A stretch of DNA of 7,998 nt from an uncultured Lachnospiraceae bacterium (GTDB lineage: Bacteria > Bacillota > Clostridia > Lachnospirales > Lachnospiraceae). The stretch lies in the NCBI GenBank assembly GCA_946627575.1, contig CAMOVS010000040.1, positions 1-7,998 of the forward strand, written 5' to 3'. The notes under the pieces were generated by a model, which worked only from the letters and a program-made list of their open reading frames with translations, had not been told where the DNA came from and did no database searches. Both the position numbers and the translations under genes were made by a program. Below are positions 1 to 4,985 of the stretch, piece after piece; position 1 is the first letter of the stretch, and the number at the start of each line of letters is the position of its first letter.

Positions 1-264
1 TTCCAATGGATGGCAGCATCCTATGAGGTAACCGGGTCCGCTCTGCGCGGTTACGGATGTTCTCTCACGCCCGCCCTGCTGACGGTGTTTGGCACCTGCC
101 TGCTCCGCCTGGTCTGGATCGTGACAGTCCATGCCCGCATGCATAGTTTTACCGCTCTTATGCTGGTTTATCCCTTCTCCTGGATCGTTACCGGCATCCT
201 TGTTGTGGGGGCCTATATCGTGGTCAGCCGAAGAATCCATGGAGAGATGTCGGCGGCATCCTGA
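1..264 (+). CDS. MATE family efflux transporter, C-terminal fragment (5' end outside window)
   Basis: The frame is open from the first base and ends at TGA 262-264, so only about 87 C-terminal residues are present. The fragment begins FQWMAASYEVTGSALRGYG and continues with SLTPALLTVFGTCLLRLVWI. The 'ALRGxG' motif followed by a membrane helix ending 'RLxWI' is typical of the last third of MATE (NorM/DinF-like) transporters, which export drugs or metabolites using a Na+ or H+ gradient. Two hydrophobic segments are visible (about 60-120 and 160-230), followed by a short charged tail (RRIHGE), consistent with the final membrane helices and a cytosolic end. The substrate cannot be told. There is no convincing terminator between it and recU. 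The MATE call rests on a short fragment, so another multi-pass exporter is possible but less likely. Confidence 0.72.
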   Translation, partial: FQWMAASYEVTGSALRGYGCSLTPALLTVFGTCLLRLVWIVTVHARMHSFTALMLVYPFSWIVTGILVVGAYIVVSRRIHGEMSAAS

Positions 265-270
265 AGGAAC

Positions 271-279
271 TGTTATGAT
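271..279 (+). promoter_or_regulatory. possible extended -10 promoter element for recU
   Basis: TG at 271-272, one base, then TATGAT at 274-279 matches an extended -10 element (TGnTATAAT with one mismatch). No recognisable -35 box lies 16-18 bases upstream, where the DNA is GC-rich transporter coding sequence. If used, transcription would start near 286 and give a leader of about 60 bases before recU. Weak evidence; recU could equally be read through from the transporter gene. Confidence 0.25.
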
Positions 280-347
280 AAAGATTCGCAATGGAGTCTT
301 GAATCCATGTCGAAACCCGTGAGAAACAATCTACAGAGGTGAATACC

Positions 348-899
348 ATGGCAACCTGGAATTCCAGAGGCCTTCGGGGGTCAGTCCTCGAAGAATTGAT
401 TAACTATACCCACAAGAAATATATGGAGGAGGGTCTTGCCCTCATGCAGAAGATCCCCACTCCCATCACACCGGTCAACTTTGACAAAGAGACACGCCAT
501 ATTACTCTGGCTTATTTTGAGAAGAAGAGTACGGTAGACTATATCGGGGCGGTTCAAGGGATTCCGGTATGCTTTGATGCCAAGGAATGCGCGGCCGACA
601 CCTTTGCCCTGCAGAATCTCCACGCCCATCAGGTGGAGTTCATGACGGCTTTTGAGAAGCAAGGCGGCGTCAGCTTTCTTCTGATCTATTATACCGGCCG
701 CCATATGTGCTATTATCTGCGCTATAAAGAGATGATGAGATTCTGGAAGCGTATGGAAGAGGGAGGGCCTAAAAGTTTCCGCTTTGAAGAGCTTTCCGGG
801 GCTTATTTTGTACCTTCCTCCGGCGGCACAGCCCTCCACTACCTGAAATGTATGGACAAGGACCTTAGAGAACGGTCTATGGAAAAGGACCAGGTTTGA
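348..899 (+). CDS. recU: Holliday junction resolvase RecU
   Basis: Encodes 183 residues of a RecU-family endonuclease, which cuts four-way DNA junctions during recombinational repair and chromosome segregation in Firmicutes. The family order is intact: NSRGLRGSVLEELIN near the N-terminus (residues 5-19), KIPTPITPVNFD (35-46), then the PD-(D/E)xK nuclease core with D64 in STVDY and D77-A-K79-E80 in CFDAKE, followed by FALQNLHAHQVEFM (86-99). D64, D77 and K79 line up with Bacillus subtilis D88, E101 and K103, so the second acid is Asp instead of Glu, which the fold tolerates. The start is ATG 348: AGAGGTGA at 335-342 is its ribosome binding site, and an in-frame GTG at 339 lies inside that site and is rejected. 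It is slightly shorter than the roughly 206-residue B. subtilis protein. In B. subtilis recU sits beside ponA (a penicillin-binding protein); here it follows a transporter and precedes yicC. Confidence 0.93.
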   Translation: MATWNSRGLRGSVLEELINYTHKKYMEEGLALMQKIPTPITPVNFDKETRHITLAYFEKKSTVDYIGAVQGIPVCFDAKECAADTFALQNLHAHQVEFMTAFEKQGGVSFLLIYYTGRHMCYYLRYKEMMRFWKRMEEGGPKSFRFEELSGAYFVPSSGGTALHYLKCMDKDLRERSMEKDQV

Positions 900-933
900 C
901 CTGGCTTTCGCCCGATTGTCACTATTCACTGCT

Positions 934-949
934 CCGCTTGTTTAAGCGG
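934..949. repeat. perfect 6-bp inverted repeat abutting the yicC promoter
   Basis: CCGCTT (934-939) and AAGCGG (944-949) are exact reverse complements around GTTT. The dyad lies 34 bases after the recU stop and ends one base before the -35 box of the next promoter. No T-run follows on the + strand, so as a recU terminator it would be weak; its position also fits an operator or activator site. Role not established. Confidence 0.45.
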
Positions 950-978
950 TTGACGGATGAATCATTCTGCGATACAAT
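950..978 (+). promoter_or_regulatory. SigA-type promoter for the yicC-remA-gmk unit
   Basis: TTGACG (-35, 950-955) and TACAAT (-10, 973-978) are separated by exactly 17 bases; each box differs from the consensus at a single position. The expected start point is near 985, giving a leader of about 65 bases before the yicC GTG. It lies in the only non-coding gap upstream of the overlapping yicC-remA-gmk genes, so it is the likely main promoter of that unit. Confidence 0.8.
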
Positions 979-1005
979 AAAAGTTGCTGCCATGATAGAC
1001 AATCA

Positions 1006-1027
1006 GCCAGCCTGCTAGGCAGGAGGC
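1006..1027 (+). other. hairpin in the yicC mRNA leader
   Basis: CCTGC (1011-1015) pairs with GCAGG (1019-1023) around TAG, and the outer GCC (1006-1008) pairs with GGC (1025-1027) across a small internal loop. The 3' arm contains AGGAGG (1021-1026), a perfect Shine-Dalgarno sequence not followed by a usable start codon at normal spacing. The true yicC site, GAGGTGA, lies just beyond at 1037-1043. There is no T-run, so it is not a terminator. Confidence 0.35.
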
Positions 1028-1049
1028 ACCATTTACGAGGTGACAAGCA

Positions 1050-1928
1050 GTGATCAAGAGTATGACCGGCTTTGGCCGGAGTGAATATCTGTCGGAGACC
1101 AGCCGGATTACGGTGGAGATGAAGGCCGTCAACCATCGCTATCTGGATATCAGCGTCAAGATGCCCAGGAAGCTCTTTTTTCTGGAGATGGAGATCCGCA
1201 ATTATCTGAAGAAACGAATCAGCCGGGGCAAGGTAGATATTTATCTGTCCTATGAGGACCTGTCGGAGGAAGCCTCCCGGGTGAAACTGAATCAGGGTCT
1301 GGCTTCCGGTTATTATGAAGCCATCTGCCAGCTGGCTTCCAAGCTGAACATACAAGACACGGTAACCGCTTTTCAGATCAGCCGTTTTCCGGATGTCATT
1401 ACGGTGGAGGATTCCTCCCCGGATCAGGACCAGGTTGCCAAAGAAGTTATGGAAGCCGTGGGCCGGGCCTGTGATGACTTTATCGCCAGCCGTAGCCGGG
1501 AGGGAGACAATCTCAGGAAGGATATCCTCTCCAAGCTGGATGTCATGTATGATAATGTCAGCCTGGTGGAGGCCCGCTATCCGGAAATGGTTGCCGACTA
1601 CCGCAGCCGGATCGAGGAGAAGGTGAAAACCATTCTTGAGGATACGACCATCGATGAGAACCGGGTTGCTACCGAGATTGTTCTCTATGCGGATAAGATT
1701 TCTGTTGATGAGGAGACCGTCCGGCTAAGGAGCCATATCGAGGCTATGAAAGAAGAGCTGGAGAAGGGAGGCAATGTGGGCAGGAAACTGGATTTCATCG
1801 CTCAGGAGATGAACCGGGAGGCCAATACCATCCTGTCCAAGGCCAACGATATCAAGATATCCGGACATGCCATAGCATTTAAGACGGATATCGAAAAGAT
1901 TCGGGAACAGGTACAGAATATTGAATAA
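1050..1928 (+). CDS. yicC: YicC/YloC family endoribonuclease-like protein
   Basis: 292 residues with the two family domains: the N-terminal YicC domain opening with MIKSMTGFGRSE and VEMKAVNHRYLDISVKMP (about 1-155), and the C-terminal DUF1732 domain, most conserved at 244-292 (GRKLDFIAQEMNREANTI, then ANDIKISGHA and IEKIREQVQNIE). The length matches the family. E. coli YicC and B. subtilis YloC have been reported to act in RNA decay as endoribonucleases or partners in it; this is family knowledge and no catalytic residue can be assigned from the sequence alone. The start is GTG 1050, supported by GAGGTGA at 1037-1043 six bases upstream and by the family-typical MIKSMTGFGR beginning. It is the first gene of the unit driven by the promoter at 950-978, and its last eight bases overlap remA. 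Position next to remA and gmk is conserved in B. subtilis (yloC-ylzA-gmk). Confidence 0.95.
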   Translation: MIKSMTGFGRSEYLSETSRITVEMKAVNHRYLDISVKMPRKLFFLEMEIRNYLKKRISRGKVDIYLSYEDLSEEASRVKLNQGLASGYYEAICQLASKLNIQDTVTAFQISRFPDVITVEDSSPDQDQVAKEVMEAVGRACDDFIASRSREGDNLRKDILSKLDVMYDNVSLVEARYPEMVADYRSRIEEKVKTILEDTTIDENRVATEIVLYADKISVDEETVRLRSHIEAMKEELEKGGNVGRKLDFIAQEMNREANTILSKANDIKISGHAIAFKTDIEKIREQVQNIE

Positions 1929-2196
1929 GGCAGATACATTTATCGGTATCGGGTTTGGCAATGTCGTGAACAAGGATAAGATTGTTTCTATGGTTAGTAC
2001 GGACGCAGCCCCCATCAAGCGTATGATTCAGAACGCAAGGGATGAGGGGATGGCGGTAGATGCCACATGCGGAAGGAGAACCAGGACGGTTCTTGTTATG
2101 GAAAGCGGCCATCTGGTTCTTTCCGCACTTACGACAGAGACTCTTACAGCCCGATGCCGGGGAGGAGCAGAGGGGGATCTTGATGACAAAGAATAA
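1921..2196 (+). CDS. remA: extracellular matrix regulator RemA (DUF370)
   Basis: A 91-residue protein matching the RemA/DUF370 family along its length: FIGIGFGNVVNKDKIVSMVS (7-26), APIKRMIQNARDEG (30-43), VDATCGRRTRTVLVMESGH (46-64) and LSALTTETL (67-75). In B. subtilis RemA is a ring-forming DNA-binding protein that activates biofilm matrix and osmoprotection genes. The basic stretch GRRTR is kept. The best start is TTG 1921, inside the end of yicC (8-base overlap), because the family sequence begins almost at once and the next in-frame GTG (1966) would remove the conserved GFGN. The only upstream Shine-Dalgarno-like sequence is a poor GGAACAGG at 1904-1911, so translation probably depends on coupling with yicC. 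The last 16 or so residues (ARCRGGAEGDLDDKE) are not conserved and overlap the gmk start. Regulatory targets cannot be inferred from this window. Confidence 0.92.
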   Translation: MNKADTFIGIGFGNVVNKDKIVSMVSTDAAPIKRMIQNARDEGMAVDATCGRRTRTVLVMESGHLVLSALTTETLTARCRGGAEGDLDDKE

Positions 2197-2827
2197 GGGG
2201 AATCTTGTGGTGATTTCCGGATTTTCCGGAGCCGGCAAGGGCACGGTAGTCCGGGAGCTGGTGGATCGTTTTGGCTATAGTCTGTCCGTCTCTGCCACTA
2301 CCAGGAAGCCCAGAGAAGGAGAGATTGACGGGGTTCATTATTTTTTTCACAGCCGGGAGGAATTCGAAGATCTGATCCGGGAGAACGGATTGATCGAATA
2401 TGCCCGGTATGTGGATAATTATTACGGAACACCCCGGCGTTTCGTGGAGGAAGGCCTGGAAGAAGGGAAGACGGTGATCCTTGAAATTGAAGTTCAGGGA
2501 GCCATGGCCATACGAGATCAGTATCCCGATGCCATTCTGATTTTCATCACGGCCCCAAGCGCCCGGGAACTGGCTGACCGCCTGGCCGGCCGGGGAACCG
2601 AGTCGGAGGAAGTCGTGAACAGGAGATTGGAGCGTGCCTTTGACGAAGCCGACAGCATTGAAGCATATGATTATATTGTATGCAATGAACAGGGCAAGGT
2701 ATCCGATTGTGCCGAGACGATTCGTTCTATCATCCTGGCGGAGAATTGCCGCCTGAGTCGGCAGGCAAGCCTGGCCCGGGATATGAAAAAGGGATTTGAA
2801 GAGATCCTGTCCTCTAACAGGGGATAG
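2183..2827 (+). CDS. gmk: guanylate kinase
   Basis: A 214-residue cytosolic guanylate kinase that converts GMP (or dGMP) plus ATP to GDP and ADP, on the route to GTP. The P-loop GFSGAGKGT is at 13-21. The GMP-binding signature TTRKPREGEIDGVHYFF is at 39-55, LIEYARYVDNYYGTP at 70-84 is the usual GMP-contact region, and TVILEIEVQGA follows. Length is close to the family's usual 200-210. The start is ATG 2183, with AGGGGG at 2171-2176 six bases upstream and a further GGAGGAG at 2161-2167; the longer open frame from 2060 reads through remA and is rejected. The start lies 14 bases inside remA, which suggests translational coupling. In many Firmicutes Gmk is inhibited by (p)ppGpp; nothing here says more on that. 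Confidence 0.97.
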   Translation: MTKNKGNLVVISGFSGAGKGTVVRELVDRFGYSLSVSATTRKPREGEIDGVHYFFHSREEFEDLIRENGLIEYARYVDNYYGTPRRFVEEGLEEGKTVILEIEVQGAMAIRDQYPDAILIFITAPSARELADRLAGRGTESEEVVNRRLERAFDEADSIEAYDYIVCNEQGKVSDCAETIRSIILAENCRLSRQASLARDMKKGFEEILSSNRG

Positions 2828-2854
2828 GCAGAAGCTCTGATGGGAGATGATTCC

Positions 2855-2895
2855 CTCCTCTTAAGGAGGAGACCGTTCTTTTCTATCATTTTTGA
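2855..2895 (+). terminator. weak terminator or attenuator hairpin after gmk
   Basis: CTCCTC (2855-2860) pairs fully with GAGGAG (2866-2871) around TTAAG. After four bases comes a T-rich stretch (TTCTTTTCTATCATTTTT, 2876-2893). The stem is only 6 bp and the T-rich run is interrupted and displaced, so it would stop only part of the transcripts and let some continue to rpoZ. The same CTCCTC is also complementary to the rpoZ ribosome binding site. Confidence 0.4.
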
Positions 2896-2914
2896 GCAGA
2901 CCTGAATCCGGCGC

Positions 2915-2936
2915 CAGGACCCGCGAGTGAGTCCTG
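2915..2936 (+). other. second hairpin in the rpoZ leader
   Basis: CAGGAC (2915-2920) and GTCCTG (2931-2936) are exact reverse complements with a 10-base loop, preceded by the palindrome GGCGCC (2910-2915). No T-run follows. Between here and the rpoZ start the DNA is AT-rich; TATAAC at 2964-2969 could be a -10 box but has no fitting -35. The 2828-3006 gap otherwise shows nothing. Confidence 0.3.
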
Positions 2937-3006
2937 AATTATGAATAGGCCGTGAATAGTAATATAACATTAACACTTCATAGACATATAGAGGAGGAGT
3001 CTAACT

Positions 3007-3333
3007 ATGCTGCATCCATCTTACACGGAATTAATGGAGAAGATTAATCTGGAAGATAATGAGGGGGAGGAGCCCGTGATCAACAGTCGTTATTCGATCG
3101 TGATCGCTGCCTCGAAGAGAGCCAGAGAGCTGATTGACAGCAAGGACTCCCGCGTCGAGAATATGACAGGGGAGAAGCCTCTGTCCGTAGCCGTCCATGA
3201 ATTGTATGACGGAGACCTTAAGATCATCGGTGAAGATCAGGAGACGCCGGTGAACAAGGAAGTAGACCTGGACGGACCTTTTGAGGAGCTCGGGGAAAAC
3301 GATCCCGCTTTCAGCGGCGGATATAATGGATGA
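3007..3333 (+). CDS. rpoZ: DNA-directed RNA polymerase subunit omega
   Basis: A 108-residue omega subunit, which helps fold and hold the beta' subunit in RNA polymerase. Family features are the N-terminal MLHPSYTELMEKI, the core NSRYSIVIAASKRARELI (26-43) containing the conserved R-Y-S and K-R-A-R motifs, and GEKPLSVAVHELYDGDL (55-71). It is longer than B. subtilis omega (about 67 residues) because of a glycine- and acid-rich tail after about residue 78. That tail style is seen in clostridial omegas, as far as I recall. The start is ATG 3007, with a very strong GAGGAGGAG at 2991-2999 seven bases upstream. It follows gmk as in most Firmicutes, but with a 179-base gap that contains two hairpins, and it is followed at once by a strong terminator. 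Confidence 0.95.
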   Translation: MLHPSYTELMEKINLEDNEGEEPVINSRYSIVIAASKRARELIDSKDSRVENMTGEKPLSVAVHELYDGDLKIIGEDQETPVNKEVDLDGPFEELGENDPAFSGGYNG

Positions 3334-3347
3334 GGATGACCATGGCA

Positions 3348-3377
3348 GGGCATCTCCTAAGCGGAGGTGCCTTTTTT
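3348..3377 (+). terminator. intrinsic terminator after rpoZ
   Basis: The arms 3349-3357 (GGCATCTCC) and 3363-3371 (GGAGGTGCC) form a 9-bp stem with one G-T wobble and a TAAGC loop, followed directly by six T residues (3372-3377). This is a textbook rho-independent terminator placed 15 bases after the rpoZ stop. It separates rpoZ from the murE-priA unit. Confidence 0.9.
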
Positions 3378-3425
3378 GTTACATTTCTGTTAATTATCCC
3401 GCAATGATCTTTAACACTTACATCA

Positions 3426-3454
3426 TTGAAAAGCCATGGGGAAAAAGGTACAAT
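3426..3454 (+). promoter_or_regulatory. SigA-type promoter for murE-priA
   Basis: TTGAAA (3426-3431) and TACAAT (3449-3454) lie exactly 17 bases apart, with two and one departures from consensus. The expected transcription start is near 3461, leaving a leader of about 60 bases before murE. Its place just after the rpoZ terminator makes it the natural promoter for murE, priA and possibly def-fmt. Confidence 0.8.
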
Positions 3455-3521
3455 GGAAACAGTTCTTTAGGCTGCCGGACTATCCCATGAGATTGATTGA
3501 ACCGGCTGGATTGGAGTATAA

Positions 3522-4985
3522 ATGATGAAATGTCGTTCTTTATTAGAACAGCTTTCCTATAAGGTGCTGCAGGGCAGCCTGGATGTGGAGGTTTCTGAGA
3601 TTGTGAATGACTCAAGGAAACTTTCGGAAGGCTGTCTGTTTCTGTGTATAAAAGGGGCCACCTTTGACGGACATAAGTTCGCAGAAGAGGCTGCAAAGAA
3701 GGGAGCTTCTGTTGTTGTCGTTCAGGAGGAAATGACTCTGCCGGGTTCTGTGACCGTGATTCTGGTCGAAGATACCCGCTATGCCATGGCTATGATTTCC
3801 GCTGCCTGGTTCGGGTATCCGGACCGGGAGCTTACGACCATTGCCGTGACAGGAACCAAAGGTAAGACCACCACCACCTATATGATTCGGGATATTCTTG
3901 AGAAGGCCGGACATAAAACGGGGGTGATCGGGACCATCGAAGTGACCTACGGGTCGGAACATATTCAGGTGAATAATACGACGCCCGAGTCCTATGATAT
4001 CCATCGCTATTTCCGCATGATGAAGGATGCCGGATGCGATGTGGTGGTTATGGAGGCCTCGTCTCAGGGCTTTAAATTACATCGAACTGCGGGGATCTGC
4101 TTTGATTATGGTCTCTTTACCAACCTGTCACCCGACCATATCGGGGAAAACGAGCATGCAGATTTTGCAGAATATCTGACCTGCAAGGCCATGCTCTTTA
4201 ACCAGTGCAAGCTGGGAATCGCCAATAAAGATGATGAACATTTTGAGGAAATGACGGCCCATGCCTCCTGTCCCATCGAGACCTTCGGTATTCTTCCGGG
4301 AGCGGACCTGATGGCGGAGAATGTCGAGCTTACCAGGGCAAGAGACTTCCTGGGAGTGGATTTTGACCTGTCAGGCTCTTATGAAGGCCGGATCCGTTGC
4401 GGGGTTCCGGGAACCTTCAATGTCCATAACGCTCTTGGGGCCATTGCCGTCTGCGGACACCTGGGCGTTTCCGTCCAAATCATTAATGAGGCCTTGAAAG
4501 ACTTCCGGGTGAAGGGACGTGTTCAGATTATCCCTACCGGATCCGACTATACATTGATTGTGGATTATGCCCACAACGCGGTAGCCCTGGAGAGCATCCT
4601 TATTACTTTGAGGGCCTACGATCCTCCCAGGCTGGTGTGCCTGTTTGGCTGCGGAGGAAACCGGTCCAAACTGCGCAGATTTGAGATGGGTGAGGTGTCC
4701 GGCCGGCTGGCTGACTTTACGGTGGTGACATCGGATAATCCCCGTTTTGAAGAGCCCCAGGCTATCATTGATGATATTCTGACCGGTATCGGAAAGACGG
4801 ATGGAAAGTATATATCCATTATTGACCGGAGAGAAGCCATTTCTTATGTTATGAATCATGCCCAACCGGGGGATATTGTCATTCTGGCCGGCAAGGGTCA
4901 TGAAAGCTATCAGGAGATCCGCGGTAAAAAGTACCATATGAGTGAGGAGGAGATCGTAGCCGATGTCCTTGCAGGAAAATATTGA
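3522..4985 (+). CDS. murE: MurE-type Mur ligase (UDP-MurNAc-tripeptide synthetase, probably meso-DAP adding)
   Basis: A 487-residue Mur ligase with all three domains. MurE adds the third stem amino acid to UDP-MurNAc-L-Ala-D-Glu in the cytosol, using ATP. Visible features: NDSRKLSEGCLFLCIKG (29-45, UDP-binding domain), ATP loop VTGTKGKTTTTY (109-120), NNTTPES (151-157), EASSQ (178-182), FTNLSPDH (199-206), likely carbamylated K222 in CKAMLF, DYAHNAVALES (348-358), and C-terminal DNPR (405-408) with AGKGHE (456-461). DNPR and GKGHE are the motifs that bind meso-diaminopimelate in E. coli and Mycobacterium MurE, so DAP is the predicted substrate. Odd points: the usual SSHA is SSQG and the usual AHTPDAL is AHNAVAL, which suggests a divergent subfamily, perhaps a second MurE paralogue. 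Start ATG 3522 or ATG 3525; GGAG at 3513-3516 serves either. It has its own promoter, and its last 23 bases overlap priA. Confidence 0.9.
   Translation: MMKCRSLLEQLSYKVLQGSLDVEVSEIVNDSRKLSEGCLFLCIKGATFDGHKFAEEAAKKGASVVVVQEEMTLPGSVTVILVEDTRYAMAMISAAWFGYPDRELTTIAVTGTKGKTTTTYMIRDILEKAGHKTGVIGTIEVTYGSEHIQVNNTTPESYDIHRYFRMMKDAGCDVVVMEASSQGFKLHRTAGICFDYGLFTNLSPDHIGENEHADFAEYLTCKAMLFNQCKLGIANKDDEHFEEMTAHASCPIETFGILPGADLMAENVELTRARDFLGVDFDLSGSYEGRIRCGVPGTFNVHNALGAIAVCGHLGVSVQIINEALKDFRVKGRVQIIPTGSDYTLIVDYAHNAVALESILITLRAYDPPRLVCLFGCGGNRSKLRRFEMGEVSGRLADFTVVTSDNPRFEEPQAIIDDILTGIGKTDGKYISIIDRREAISYVMNHAQPGDIVILAGKGHESYQEIRGKKYHMSEEEIVADVLAGKY

Noticed and set aside
283..308. Small inverted repeats (GATTC/GAATC and ATGGA/TCCAT) before recU as a terminator
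   Set aside because: Both stems are 5 bp, mutually exclusive, and no T-run follows.
339..347. GTG 339 as an upstream start for recU
   Set aside because: The GTG is part of the AGAGGTGA ribosome binding site for ATG 348, and family similarity begins after the ATG.
992..1018. Eight-codon leader peptide MIDNQPAC before yicC
   Set aside because: No ribosome site between the predicted transcription start and the ATG; too short to distinguish from chance.
2060..2182. Longer gmk N-terminus starting at 2060
   Set aside because: The extra 41 residues come from reading remA in another frame; ATG 2183 has a good ribosome site and the kinase fold starts right after it.
2840..2905. 21-codon frame MGDDSLLLRRRPFF... 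between gmk and rpoZ
   Set aside because: No proper ribosome binding site, and it runs through the hairpin and the T-rich tract; it looks like chance.
3322..3327. Perfect TATAAT at the end of rpoZ
   Set aside because: There is no -35 box at a fitting distance (GC-rich coding sequence), and any transcript would run straight into the terminator at 3348-3377.
4371..4937. Long minus-strand open frames opposite murE and priA (for example 4371-4937, 5431-6054, 6055-6585)
   Set aside because: They are opposite strongly conserved genes and show no family motifs or ribosome sites; they are shadows of codon bias.
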